Notes under the pieces: model-generated
What the model was told of the DNA's origin: nothing
Seen by the model: only the letters and a program-made list of their open reading frames with translations
Database searches by the model: none
Part shown: positions 44,529-54,360 of the stretch, one piece after another
Layout: every line of letters starts with the position of its first letter
Numbering within the stretch: the stretch's first letter is position 1
From: Ochromonas danica
Lineage: Eukaryota; Sar; Chrysophyceae; Chromulinales; Chromulinaceae
Direction: 5' to 3'
Assembly (NCBI GenBank): GCA_015146655.1
Contig: VKHL01000043.1
Coordinates: forward strand, 62,001-126,000
Length of the DNA stretch: 64,000 nt
Made by a program: the position numbers and the translations under genes

Positions 44529-47500
44529 CGATAGGCCCAATCTTCATAAAGCAAGGATCGAACAGCTGCTGTGCGGCGGGCAGATAGCTTGCGGCGGATA
44601 TTGGCCTGCAATTTGATGTGTTGCTTCAGAAAGTTCAAATATTTCCCTCTGGCCAGCCAGCCGCGCAGAATTGCCGCCAAACGAGTGGCTGCACAATAGG
44701 GAAGCGCTTCTTTCTTCATGGCCATGACCTTGGCCTCTTGCCAGGGCACTTCATACCAATGCGGATAGAGCATCAAGTAGTCCAAAACGAACTTCTGCAG
44801 AGCAAATTGCATGTGTTCCGGGTCGATCCAGGGGGTAGCGGACTCCTCCTCGGGGACATTCTTGAGCGCTCGCTTGTTGCTATTCAGCGTGGAGTTCTTC
44901 CTCAACATGGTGCCACGAGTTAAGCTCGTCGATGAAGGATTGCGGCCCAACGACGAAATGGTTCGAGACATCGCTCGCTTCAAAGACGATCCAGCTGAAG
45001 TATTCCCTCCGAGCCCTGGCCCTCCTTCGTCGCCAACACTGCTCAGGTCGTCCGTCATGAGAGAACTGTTGTCATCGTCCTCCTTCTCTTTCGAGGACGG
45101 CGCGTTGCTATTGATGGTGGCCTTTCTCTTGGACTGCTGCGGGTTAGAAGAAGCGACACTTTGCTGCTGGCCGTCTTCGTCGTCGCCGTCCTTCTTGTTG
45201 CTCTTCTTCTTGGGAGGGAAGCGCAACAGAGAGACGTCTTTCACCCACTGTACAAACCCAACGAAGGAGAGGTATTTTTGAACTATGCCCATGTCAGTCT
45301 TGACCAGCTTTTGGAAGAGTGCGTCAATCTGTGCAATGCGAGCGGGTCGTTTGAGATCGGGAAAGGCCTGCACTTCCTTGAGAAGCTTCACCAGCTTGTT
45401 GCGATCCACGCCTTTCCGATACACAGGCAACCATTCAGTGAGACGGTCAAAGATTGTGCGCAGGTAGAATTCGAAAGGAATATTCCGCATTTCTTGTACT
45501 CGTTGACTATGAGGACAAGCGAGACGTTGATCTGTGCAAAGGACTTCGAGATAGGAATAGTAAGCCCGAACACGGAAGAACACGAAGAATTCGTCGCTAT
45601 TGGTCAGCGAGTAGCTGTAGTGGACCAGTCCATCGTCATAGAGCTGTCGCCACTTCGGCCGCGTATCTTCCTTTGCTGGAATGCATTTCCAGATCCAAAC
45701 ATCCTCGAAGGCGCGGAGGAGAGGAGGGCGTGCAGACTTCTTCGTCGCTTGGCTCGCACTGCTCGCAGTTGTTGCAGTATGCCTTGAAACGTCATCACCG
45801 CCTGCTCCGGCGGTAGCAGAACCTCCGACTCCATCTTTCAAGGATTGGCCATCGCCAGCGACATTCGCGGCCGTGGAGAGAAGCGGCGCGGAGGGATCGA
45901 GAGCGGCCGCTTTCTTGGCCCACTGAATAGTTTTGTTGATCTGCAGACCAAACTCTTCCGGGTAAGTGTAGACATTTTCGACTTTTCCCTGCCCCTGCTT
46001 TGCTTGTTGTTCTGGTTGTTGCTGTTGTATCTTATCCTTGGCGGGATGTAGCAACTGCATTGGTGCGCCAGTCTCTGGATGATAATAGATGCCAGCAGTC
46101 TTCGCAGGCCAAGGAGTGCGTCCCTGGATGGGCATGTGAAAGTCTGGTTCAGTGAGCAAATCATACTCTGGGTCGATGAAGACTACCGTGTAGTCGATGC
46201 GGTCCTCATCTACCCGCCTGCCCACTGCTGACACGAGGTAGTCCCTGCCCAGCACGTTGCCAATGCGGATAATATCTCCAGGTAAGAGAAGGTTTTGAGC
46301 ATCATGGAGCAAGTAGATCTCTCCCTTCCCTTCATAGATCGAGCAGAGTGTAGGCAGAGGGACTGGATGGTAGCGGCCAGGCACGCGGCGCTGACCTTTC
46401 ACCATTTTCCTCATCACCGCTGGCCCTGCATCATTCTTCTTAGCCAAATGGGGATTCAGTAAGCGCTTTTGAAGGATATCATCAGTCTCGATGGCAATCT
46501 CATGGCTTTGAAGAGCCTTGGGCAGCAGGAAACAAGTGGGAAGGCAGTCCCAGGCTCGTCGGAAGCTTTCTTGCCGTAGAGAACAAACCACTCCTTTGTA
46601 AAGAAATCGAAACTGCTGAGGCAGTTCGTCTGGATCCATCTCATGTTTGATGAGGATGCGCAGGTCAGACAGTGTTTGTTGATTATTGATCTCCACGCTG
46701 CCAAGCTCTGCTTCCTCTTGATCAGCTTGTGCCAAGCAAATAACTGTTATCATGCGCGTCTCCACATAACTAACCAGTTCCAGGCGTTGCCGCCCATTGT
46801 CAGTGATGACCTTCAGCTTGTCGAGCAAAGCAGTGGAAAGGTTCTTGCGCTCTTCGTAAGCGAGCAGCTTGACAGGCCAGCCTTCAGAGAGCACAATCTC
46901 CTCAACTTCCTGCTCTGTTAACCGCCGGGACACTATCCGTTCAGCGCTTGCATCCTCCTTTGAATGATTCTTGGCTTGGACAGGCTGTGGGAAGACTGCG
47001 ACTTCACCTCCGAATGCCTGAACAGTGAGCAGGAGAACCTGTTGGGACAACGTGCGCACTTCTCTCGCTAACTGCCGTTCAAACACCAACTCCCAACTGT
47101 CGACTGACGATTTATACGGATGACTAACTGATCCTTTGAAGTGAACAGCAAGTCGATTGAGAACGTTCCACAGCAAACTCTCAGGATGACTTTCCACCTG
47201 TTCGCGATCCTTTGACGTCGTTATGGCGACGGCTTTGCTGTTAATGAGAGGAGCGTGACCGAAAGCGAGCAACTCCGCCCGAGTCCATTGAAAAGACAAC
47301 GTGATCTTCTGGCTGGCTGCTTCTCCCTGCGCCTCTTGCCGCTGGGCGTCTTCCTCAACGCCATTGTCGTAAGGATCCTCATCATCCGAGAACTCGTCGA
47401 GGTTGACCATGTCGAGATTATCATTTTCCACAGAGTTGGCGAGTAGTCGAAGGTACGCTTTCTTGCTGGGCAAGGTCAGGTTGATTTCGAGGCGCAGCAT

Positions 47501-50419
47501 CTCCAAGTCTTGCCGCGCCACCAATCCGCACTCCAAGCCCACGATCTTGGGCAGATTGCGTGATTTCCAGTGTTCAATGAGCTGAGGGGAGAGTGCAATC
47601 TGACGATTGAGCTCGACCTCGAGCAACAGCAAAGTGTTAAGATTGACTGTTCCTGTGGCCACCTCGCCACCCACCTCTTGGCTCTCCATTTCGTTCCTGC
47701 GAGGCGTCAACGTGATTTGAGATGTCACAGAGACATTTTCATCGAGAGGTTTCAAAGTCTTGGCTAATCGGGAAGTGGTGCCTCCCAAGGAAAGAGCGGG
47801 CACTTTGCGAATCTTAATTTGTGAAGCGAGCCATTGCGCAATGATTTGCAACGAAGACCACTTCACCATGGCTTGCTTAAACAGAGCGTTTTGATTAATG
47901 AGGAGGACCTCCAGCTCGCGGTCGTGCAAGTCAATGACCACAGGCCCTGCCCCTCCCGCTGCGCCACTTCCACGCGCACCAAACAGCCCCGCGATGGGAG
48001 TGACATAGACGACGAGGCCATCACAGCGGTCATTTCTGGATATTGTGAGGTCTACGAGGACCTGGTCCTCAGTAAATTTACTGTTCAGAAGCACACGATT
48101 GAAGGGTAGCAGCACTTCTTGCTCTGCATCCGACTGTCCCTCCACTCTCGTGAGAGACGAAGACATTCCTGTGTTCTGAGCCAACTTCACTAACTCATCC
48201 ATAACAGGTGCAACCATACTTTCGCGCTGCTTTGCCTTGGCTGCGATGAGGTCGTCGAGGGTGTTGGAGGTGATCTGCGAGTACATGAGCTGCGACACAC
48301 GGCTGCGCTGCAAGAGAATCTGCTCCTGCATGTTAGCTGAAGCAGGTAGAGGCTTTACACGCTGATCATCAAGTAGGTGGTACGTCAAAGCATAGCCAAG
48401 GGTGACAGAGATCTCTCCCCACAAGCACCGCTGATCAACATCCATTTGCAGAGACACCATCGCAGAGTATACTTCTCCCTCCTCTCCTCCCCCTCCACCG
48501 CCACCAATAGTGGCGCTGCCTATCCTATGGCGATAGCCTACGAGAGGAATCGTCCTCTGGGCCACAAGAAGAGGTGTCGAACCTGCTGTTCTTGCCGAGG
48601 GTTTCTTGGGTCGTGAAAATGGATCGAAAGCGTTGACACCGGGAACAGTGAGACCGTGTCTTGCAAGCATATGCGCGTCCAAACTGCTCACTTCGTAGTG
48701 TCGAGGATCCAAAACATGCCTACGCAGCAGCTCGTTTTGCATTTTCTGCACCTCATACCGCAGGGAGCTGAGCGTCTCCTGCGCCGGGAAGCCTTCTTCG
48801 TCAGCTGCTCGAAGCAATCCCAGCTCCCGAATAGCTTTTTCCACTTCCACTTTGATCTTCCTGCGAATAATCGCAGGAGGGGCGGCTGATGGGTCGAACT
48901 CCATGCTCTCCACAGGAGCAGGAGCAGGTGGAAGAGCCTTACGCTTCAAAGGTCTGCGCAAAGGCGAAACATCCACAGCAGCATTGGAATCTTGGATTAT
49001 CATGTCCGTGCCGACTTCCTTCGTCTGCATTGAAGAGGAAGGAGGAGGTTGAGTCACTTGCTGATGATGAGGTCTGGCAGCGGGAATTGAGGTTCCAGGT
49101 CGCCCATCCAGGCGGCGAGGAGAGAAGGTAGTGAGTCTTTTCTTCCGCTCCGCATCCACAACAGTTATCTGCTCGTGGGTCTTCTCGAAATCATCAGCCT
49201 GCACCTCCACGGCTAAGGCATTAGGAGGAGAAGCGGTGCGAGGAGGGGAAGGGAACTCTTCCTGCCCCATTCCTGCCTCCGCGATACGCTCCATCGTAGG
49301 CGGTCGACTCATTCTCCTTCCTTTAGCTGATCCAGATGGCAAGCCGGGCAGTCCAGAAGCAGTGGTGGAAGCAGAGGCGGTGATCCGAAACTCCGCTGAA
49401 ACCCCTGTTTTGGACAGTTCTTGAGTTGCATTTAGGACAAGCTCCATCCACTCGAGAAGAAATCTCGTGATGGGGTCATCGAGATAGTCCAACGTGCACT
49501 CGCGCAGGTATTGTCGCACAGCAACTTGCACATCAATGCGCATAGGCTGCGCGCCTTGGAATTGATTCAAGCGCATGAGAAAGTCATGGGCTTCAATATT
49601 GAACACGGGACTTTGGAGGCAGTTCAAGTTGGCTTCATCTTGCTGGTAGTTGTTGGTGTGGTTCGAGTCGTTGTCCAGGAGGACGCAAACCGATCGAAAC
49701 ACCTTCTCCAGGTTGAGGTCGTCGCGCATCCTTTCCAGCAGAAGTTCCAGTTCGTACAGATCAATTGGGAGGCGGTTAAGCACCTGTGCCTCTGCGCGCA
49801 ATAGAGCCCGCGAGGCTCGCTTATACCGCAACAGCTCGAGCACTTTGACCTCTTCGTCCACATTGCCCGGCTCGGGATGAGGAGGCTGCGCCACGGCCAG
49901 CTCGTCGATCGTCTTCCCCAAGAGAAAAGGGTTTCGGCGGTTTGGAAAGACGACAGGCAACATGACTTTAATGTTGGGGATGGAGAAGAGGTCGTTGACG
50001 TCGTCGATGATGTCGACCATCGCGTAGATGTCTTCCTTCTCCTCCATCGCCTTGAAGCTCGTGATGGGCGGCAAGCGGCCGAATTTGAAGGCTCTGTGCG
50101 TACTCTTGGAGCTCGACATTCTCGCCCTGTACTCGATCTCCAGCGCGTCTTCGATGAGCGAGAGGGTCGTCTGGCGGATGTCCAACAGCATCTTGCGCAA
50201 CATGGGCAGAGGCGTGGAGCTGTCCAAGGCCGCCTCGCGCAGGCGATGGATCATGCCCTGTCGCTTCTTGACGGCATGGAGAAAGTCCTTCCAGATGATG
50301 GTGGACTTGTCCACGAGGTTGCCCGTCGTGCCCGGCCGCGGAGCCACTGGCTGGCCGTAGGGCGAGAGCTTCGACCCCGCGGACTGGATGTCTCGCACAC
50401 TATTCACGACAGAATACAT
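42431..50419 (-). CDS. giant WW/IQ/TPR-containing protein
   Basis: A single 2,662-residue frame with no intron. The N-terminal 1,500 residues have no domain I recognise, with Pro/Ser linkers and acidic stretches. Residues about 1,950-2,350 hold IQ-like calmodulin-binding segments (LAAILRGWLARGKYLNF, IIKIQSVWRRALVRPV, AARILQALARNYLL), a WW-like unit (SSYYLNRYTGASAWEKP) and further Trp-Pro modules (YYDEQGIPHEHYVNPFTG; YWYNPATGEE). Near the C-terminus lie TPR-like helical pairs (LYRQAVELSEANP, LLNLAIVQCYL, LLRRALALAPFDE). Likely a cytoskeletal or axonemal scaffold. Its last 698 codons lie in the inverted duplication, but this copy is complete. Confidence 0.85.
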   Translation of the reverse strand: MYSVVNSVRDIQSAGSKLSPYGQPVAPRPGTTGNLVDKSTIIWKDFLHAVKKRQGMIHRLREAALDSSTPLPMLRKMLLDIRQTTLSLIEDALEIEYRARMSSSKSTHRAFKFGRLPPITSFKAMEEKEDIYAMVDIIDDVNDLFSIPNIKVMLPVVFPNRRNPFLLGKTIDELAVAQPPHPEPGNVDEEVKVLELLRYKRASRALLRAEAQVLNRLPIDLYELELLLERMRDDLNLEKVFRSVCVLLDNDSNHTNNYQQDEANLNCLQSPVFNIEAHDFLMRLNQFQGAQPMRIDVQVAVRQYLRECTLDYLDDPITRFLLEWMELVLNATQELSKTGVSAEFRITASASTTASGLPGLPSGSAKGRRMSRPPTMERIAEAGMGQEEFPSPPRTASPPNALAVEVQADDFEKTHEQITVVDAERKKRLTTFSPRRLDGRPGTSIPAARPHHQQVTQPPPSSSMQTKEVGTDMIIQDSNAAVDVSPLRRPLKRKALPPAPAPVESMEFDPSAAPPAIIRRKIKVEVEKAIRELGLLRAADEEGFPAQETLSSLRYEVQKMQNELLRRHVLDPRHYEVSSLDAHMLARHGLTVPGVNAFDPFSRPKKPSARTAGSTPLLVAQRTIPLVGYRHRIGSATIGGGGGGGEEGEVYSAMVSLQMDVDQRCLWGEISVTLGYALTYHLLDDQRVKPLPASANMQEQILLQRSRVSQLMYSQITSNTLDDLIAAKAKQRESMVAPVMDELVKLAQNTGMSSSLTRVEGQSDAEQEVLLPFNRVLLNSKFTEDQVLVDLTISRNDRCDGLVVYVTPIAGLFGARGSGAAGGAGPVVIDLHDRELEVLLINQNALFKQAMVKWSSLQIIAQWLASQIKIRKVPALSLGGTTSRLAKTLKPLDENVSVTSQITLTPRRNEMESQEVGGEVATGTVNLNTLLLLEVELNRQIALSPQLIEHWKSRNLPKIVGLECGLVARQDLEMLRLEINLTLPSKKAYLRLLANSVENDNLDMVNLDEFSDDEDPYDNGVEEDAQRQEAQGEAASQKITLSFQWTRAELLAFGHAPLINSKAVAITTSKDREQVESHPESLLWNVLNRLAVHFKGSVSHPYKSSVDSWELVFERQLAREVRTLSQQVLLLTVQAFGGEVAVFPQPVQAKNHSKEDASAERIVSRRLTEQEVEEIVLSEGWPVKLLAYEERKNLSTALLDKLKVITDNGRQRLELVSYVETRMITVICLAQADQEEAELGSVEINNQQTLSDLRILIKHEMDPDELPQQFRFLYKGVVCSLRQESFRRAWDCLPTCFLLPKALQSHEIAIETDDILQKRLLNPHLAKKNDAGPAVMRKMVKGQRRVPGRYHPVPLPTLCSIYEGKGEIYLLHDAQNLLLPGDIIRIGNVLGRDYLVSAVGRRVDEDRIDYTVVFIDPEYDLLTEPDFHMPIQGRTPWPAKTAGIYYHPETGAPMQLLHPAKDKIQQQQPEQQAKQGQGKVENVYTYPEEFGLQINKTIQWAKKAAALDPSAPLLSTAANVAGDGQSLKDGVGGSATAGAGGDDVSRHTATTASSASQATKKSARPPLLRAFEDVWIWKCIPAKEDTRPKWRQLYDDGLVHYSYSLTNSDEFFVFFRVRAYYSYLEVLCTDQRLACPHSQRVQEMRNIPFEFYLRTIFDRLTEWLPVYRKGVDRNKLVKLLKEVQAFPDLKRPARIAQIDALFQKLVKTDMGIVQKYLSFVGFVQWVKDVSLLRFPPKKKSNKKDGDDEDGQQQSVASSNPQQSKRKATINSNAPSSKEKEDDDNSSLMTDDLSSVGDEGGPGLGGNTSAGSSLKRAMSRTISSLGRNPSSTSLTRGTMLRKNSTLNSNKRALKNVPEEESATPWIDPEHMQFALQKFVLDYLMLYPHWYEVPWQEAKVMAMKKEALPYCAATRLAAILRGWLARGKYLNFLKQHIKLQANIRRKLSARRTAAVRSLLYEDWAYRMRYYYVTRINAWIRRFLKRCWYLHVMEQIKRQQIIIVKARRQRLKKLRQAEKKAVIYAEAVRLSGVMVFITVMRKDPRNYTKDYGINIEVYAPISQTTFHFTLEDSELRSYMALELEVEVVTVGEMMDIRNLKRLMAARLIVHQSKGLHAKSPPTVILSKHALGQRGEKALTRAIRIQGHFFVCKVFETVDDVAVQCYHTVSSKVFTCKMPMKEMRAWITEEYQVNCKEEMEKFSDPPILKPKNRKLFHVWIVQHLAIDTRHGQFKVLFACHLLKSKKKEMIIKIQSVWRRALVRPVIVRMLDAVMLKVYSVPGDPDSSYYLNRYTGASAWEKPKLLGPCDLPTIPTSHWETIYYYDEQGIPHEHYVNPFTGKYTHLLPDAAARILQALARNYLLKTISMPLKDFIKAGHMYRSAEPKYHQTNGGGGLKLSAVVNYALAEHVVDLEEESAKELYRQAVELSEANPLVTRSYAFFLIGTCPAPVGINRERAMVLLKDAERRDPGAPTFQLAYFLFQFACLRKPYDVRTLLNLAIVQCYLYPDRLSYVAEKLLRRALALAPFDERVMEIWKLLRDRFPERQILYSSLMRRAGLPLDPNSEKRKIIHGREVVESRAWAGWCFVEDDRLGASKRFALAKHPYWYNPATGEERDTNPDFKEEWAIRRARSILQESTGEYGLQSFYDPLTADYFEYFALTDSYQ

Positions 50420-50925
50420 TAATTATTCACTCTTCTTAATCTTCTTCTTTCTCTCTACAAATTCAAAATCTGCGAGGAGAAGGCATAGTCTAGTGGAAGT
50501 GCAGGAAGATCAAAAGCGGCCAGTGGGTTGGTTGGGCTGCGGTTGTCTCACTAGCTGTCTTAAGTAGAGGTAGTAGACAAGATGTTCGCTCTAGTAGTAA
50601 TGGTAGTAGTGGGAGTAGTAGTCTAGCAGTAGTTTGTGCTTGTCCACATCAAGAAACGGAAAGACGCCTTAAATTAAGTAAATACATAAAACAATTAAGC
50701 AATAAACTAATTTACAGTAATGTTACAAAAGGTACAGGCTGGGTGCACAGATGGGGTAGCTCTGCCGTGCCGCAGCAATTCCCATTGCAATACTTCTATG
50801 GTAGCCCATTGAAGTTGTTGTATGAAAGAGGCAGCAAAGAGCAGAGAGACAGAGACCCACAGACCTATTAGCTGATGCTATTTCACCATATCCATGAGAG
50901 GTACAGTACACTTTCTTCTTCAGAT
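50420..50925. other. promoter region of the giant gene; simple sequence
   Basis: No gene. Contains AGT/TAG-rich simple sequence around 50560-50640, then AT-rich sequence that probably includes the 3' UTR of the gene at 50926. Confidence 0.5.
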
Positions 50926-51492
50926 TTAATCAGAGAAGCGATTAAGACGAGCTTCCCGTGCTGCTTTTGCCTCTTCGTTCCCTCCGAGCTGCCTGCCATT
51001 ACTCTGTCCCTTCGCAAAGATTCCGCGCAAGAACTGCACCGCATTTGAGGCCCAGGCGACCACGTCAACGCGCTCTCTCAGAAAGAGGAAGGCGCTGAGA
51101 AGACCGACCATGCAAGTAGTCGCGATCCACTTTCCTCTGCCACCATCTCCAGACCAGAAGGAGGAAGAGCCCGCAGCTGCCTCCATGCGGTCGTCCTTCT
51201 CCAACTTGCCGCACAATGCCTTTAGCTCGGTCTTCCTCGTCTGCCACTCCTTGGGCAGCAGGGACGGGTTGTGCTCGGCTTGCTTGAGGAGCGAGCAGAG
51301 GCGGCGCAGGTTGGCGCGGTATTTGGCGGAGAGCGGCAGCGAGTCATCCTCTCCGGCTCTCTGGAAGGAAATCTCTGTGGCAGAAGCCAGGGTCACCACC
51401 TTCTCCTTCTCCACAAAATTCAGCCAAGTGCTGATGGTCAAGGAGAGAAAGGCAAGAAATAGCAGGCTTGCTCTCATGGCGGGACTGCTCAA
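50926..51492 (-). CDS. small membrane protein with two hydrophobic segments
   Basis: 188 residues (the second ATG, MRASLLFLAF, may be the real start). Residues 8-25 form a signal peptide or anchor, residues 30-115 a charged helical region (KYRANLRRLCSLLKQAEHNP), then a membrane helix at about 122-138 (WIATTCMVGLLSAFLFL) and a basic tail ending AAREARLNRFSD. No family is recognised. It is divergent from the gene at 51603, with 110 bp between starts. Confidence 0.6.
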   Translation of the reverse strand: MSSPAMRASLLFLAFLSLTISTWLNFVEKEKVVTLASATEISFQRAGEDDSLPLSAKYRANLRRLCSLLKQAEHNPSLLPKEWQTRKTELKALCGKLEKDDRMEAAAGSSSFWSGDGGRGKWIATTCMVGLLSAFLFLRERVDVVAWASNAVQFLRGIFAKGQSNGRQLGGNEEAKAAREARLNRFSD

Positions 51493-51602
51493 GATGGACT
51501 GGTTGACTGCTATTAAGTTAACGAATTCGGTCTTATTAAGTTAAACACACATCTTTTGGAAATAATAAATCGGAAGAAGAAGTTGAGTCACATCTTCATG
51601 AG

Positions 51603-52490
51603 ATGACGATCGAGATGTTTCCTGAGGACGAGATTTTGGATTGTCTTATCGACCTTCTCCCAGGGCAGCCTAGCACCGCCGACCTCTGCCCCACAGCCTC
51701 TGCCAACACGTCTCTCTCCTCGATGCTGGCAAAGCGCAGTTCATGCTGTCGTGAAGAAGATTCTTGGTCTACTTTCCTTGAAGGAGAAAGTCGTTCGTCA
51801 GATAGTACCTGTCTGATGAAGCGTCCGCCGTCCTCCTTGTCTGTCCCTGGGGCAAGTGTCAAGCGAATGAGACATCGCAAACCTCGACAGCGCGTCTCGC
51901 CCTTCCCTCGCATTCTCAAGAGAGACATTCGCCGAGACTACCCCGCTATGTACGCTAATGTTCTCAATACCGCGGAGAGAAGTTGTATCGAGGCCTTCTT
52001 GCGCACCTTCTGCGTGCCCAGCTGCGCCATGGAGGACTTCTACCTCCACCAGACCTCCACCTCCCTCGAGAGAATCCCTGTCGTCAAGCTCTTCTCGGTC
52101 GATCGCATTGTGAATCGCTTGTCCACCGAGATTGAAGGGGCGCCAGACTTTGCCATGCGCCTTCTAAAGGCGTAGATATTTCGACACATCCACGAGCCAG
52201 GCAGCAAGGTCGTCATGGACGTGAGGATTCAATCTTTCAACAACGACCAAGATATGGTACATTATGTGGATGAAACCAAGCAGATGAGTCACATTGTACC
52301 GCGTTTTATATACGAGAACATGTCCGAGAGCGATCGTATGGATACCACGGTCATCGAGAGCTTCCGGTCGACGTACGACTGCAACATGCCGGGGAAGATA
52401 GTGCTGCATCTGGATGGAATTAATCGAATCAACTACATGGAATTCGTGGGCACGGTCACACAGCAGTCATTGGGGCTAGAGAGTGTGTGA
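51603..52490 (+). CDS. unknown protein with one in-frame TAG
   Basis: One frame runs from the ATG at 51603 to the stop at 52488-52490, interrupted by a single TAG at 52173-52175. Both sides read as coding: upstream YPAMYANVLNTAERSCIEAF and FAMRLLKA, downstream IFRHIHEPGSKVVMDVRIQS and VHYVDETKQMSHIVPRF. There is no GT-AG intron that neatly removes the TAG. The N-terminal 100 residues are Ser/Arg-rich, as in transcription regulators; the C-terminal part (VPRFIYEN, DGINRINYMEFV) has the feel of an NTF2/SnoaL-like fold, unconfirmed. Options: recent nonsense change, base-call error, read-through, or two separate genes. Confidence 0.5.
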
Positions 52491-52675
52491 GTATAACATT
52501 AGCTTGTGTCGTAGGTATTTACTTGTTAGTTTAGTTCAATTAGAATGCGTGATGGAGCAGTTTTCAATACTGCATGCAATATAAAGATGTTAACACAAGA
52601 TTGATGCTAAATCTTCTCAAAAACGTTCACTTTGGAAGGATAGAGCCCATCTCAGTAGAGCTCGAGCAGCTTTGG

Positions 52676-53757
52676 TTAGAGCTCATCAGATGCCTCTGCT
52701 TGTTCGTAGATATTGAGATAATTGACAAGCCAGTAGGTCTCTTGAAATTGTTCAGGATTGGATGCCACGAAAGTCACACAGTCAGTGGAGCTGTACTGAG
52801 GGCAAGAAGAGGACCAGACTGCTCCAGCCCAGTCACCACAGAAAGCAATGTTAAACACGATCTTGTGGTTTTGGAACTTATTTGAAGGGCAATTGCTCCC
52901 CAGCGTCCACTGTCCCACAGGTTTCCCCCAAGAAGAGGGATTGGGGTTGGCAGAGTTCACGTCCGAAGGACTCTGATCGCGACTGAAGACGAAGACGCGA
53001 ATCAACTCATTGGTCCACTCCATTGCGTAAACACCCCCTCCATTAGCATTGAAGCCCTCACCAAAGCTCCCAGCAGAGCCAAGCACACCGCAGCCAGCAT
53101 TGTCTGTCATCCTCACATCGCAGTTGGTGTTCAGCCAAGTGCCAGTGAAGGAAGATGAAGATTCTGGGGGCATGGCACACCCAGAACCAGTGTGCAAAGT
53201 CTGAATATTGGCAGTTGGGTTATGCACTTGCTCAATAATGTCGATTTCCCCATTGTTGGGCCAGTTGTCGCCGTAGGTCCAGAAAGCAGGCCAGCTCCCG
53301 CAGCCGTAGGGCATGTGTGCCAAGTCGAGAACGAACAGTCCTCTGGTATAGAGCTCTTTGCTCTCCAAACGCACGGAGTCGCGAAATCCGCCGTAGGTCG
53401 TCGTATCAACTCCACTGTGACCACAAGCAGAGTCAGCGAGAGTATTCAAGGAGGATGGGGGAGGGAGGGGTGCATTACATGTAGACTTGGTCTTGCGGAT
53501 TGACCGAAATTAACTGCTTCGAGGTGGCCACATCTTGAGACACGTAAGTGACTTCCGAACAGAAGCATTCATCAACAGGAGAAAAGAGTTGTTTGGGTGC
53601 AGCAGTCTGTCTTACCACTTCCATGAGTGGGATCTGGTGCCGTGAAGAAGTTGAAAGCGTCGAAGAAGGTCTTTCCGCTGTGCGCTTCCTTCAATACATA
53701 CGCTGCATGGCTTCCTCTCACGAGGAGCACGAGCAAAGCCAGACTGAGAGAGATCAT
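52676..53757 (-). CDS. secreted GH16 beta-1,3(-1,4)-glucanase
   Basis: Three exons (53616-53757, 53479-53551, 52676-53414) encode 317 residues. Signal peptide MISLSLALLVLLVRGSHA. The fold is the GH16 jelly roll with the catalytic signature GEIDIIE (Glu128, Asp130, Glu133), preceded by CGSWPAFWTYGDNWP, as in fungal and oomycete-type endo-beta-glucanases; aromatic subsite residues are kept. Exon 1 ends with FFTAPDPTHG, exon 2 supplies VTYVSQDVATSKQLI, both normal for the family. Role: hydrolysis of laminarin- or chrysolaminarin-like glucan, either for feeding or for storage/wall turnover. It lies inside the inverted segment. Confidence 0.92.
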
Positions 53758-54130
53758 GATATTGAAAGCTCAAATGGATTGAGAATGGACGAGACGAGAC
53801 GAATGTCCAGAACAACGAGCCGCAGCAAGCGCTTATCCCGTACTGCACATTGCCATTGTCTTCAACAAGAATTTTCCCCGCCAGAGCAACCGGAACGAAC
53901 CGCAGAGACTCCAGCGGGAGTGGGACCGCCCAAAGACAAGAGACAAATCCCTCTAAGCCGAAGAACGCGTTCGTCTTCGGAGAAAAGCGCGATTCCTCTC
54001 TTTATGTATTTCCTTAATTTCTCCTGTGTTGACAGACGAAGAGTTCATCTCCTGGGTTCAGTGGATAGTTCACAATGATTTTCCTAATATTTGAATTGCT
54101 TCTATCTCTATGTCTGCCTTGGTATCTGTT
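53758..54130. other. region between GH16 and the PSMB3 5' fragment
   Basis: Promoter side of GH16. It probably also contains a short first exon and intron of PSMB3, since a good splice acceptor (TTGGCAG) ends at about 54136, but I could not settle the PSMB3 start codon. Confidence 0.45.
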
Positions 54131-54136
54131 GGCAGG

Positions 54137-54360
54137 GGAGAGCTTCAACGGCGGGACGTTCCTCGCCTTGGCTGGGAAGGAGAGCGTGGTGATCGCCACG
54201 GACTCTCGCTTCTCTCACCACCGCTTCTCTTCTTTGCTCTTGGGGCATCACCCTCGTGCGGTGTATCGTGTGGGAGACAAATCCATTGTGGGATGTTATG
54301 GTCTGGACGCGGACGGCGAGCTGATCATGGAGCTCTTGAGAGGGAAGGTCTGCAATCATC
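54137..54360 (+). pseudogene. PSMB3: proteasome subunit beta-3 (PSMB3), 5' part
   Basis: Reads GESFNGGTFLALAGKESVVI then ATDSRFSHHRFSSLLLGHHP, the N-terminal strands of a beta-3 subunit (family pattern SYNGGxxxAxxGxxxVAIAxDxRF, no catalytic Thr), then AVYRVGDKSIVGCYGL. At 54360 it stops abruptly and joins, out of its own frame, the truncated copy of the giant gene. The last 105 bases are shared with the 3' half at 42102-42206. The resulting chimeric open frame (54075-54512) is not a real gene. Confidence 0.88.
54256..54360. repeat. 105-bp inverted duplication, right copy (PSMB3)
   Basis: Reverse complement of 42102-42206. Its right end coincides with the left end of the 2,313-bp arm, sharing one base (C at 54360). 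Confidence 0.92.

Noticed and set aside
43265-45787. Several long open frames antisense to the giant gene
   Set aside because: High GC and biased codons of the real gene create shadow frames; none has domain-like composition.
52160-52190. Hidden mini-intron removing the in-frame TAG
   Set aside because: No GT donor close enough upstream leaves both sides in frame without deleting well-formed coding sequence.
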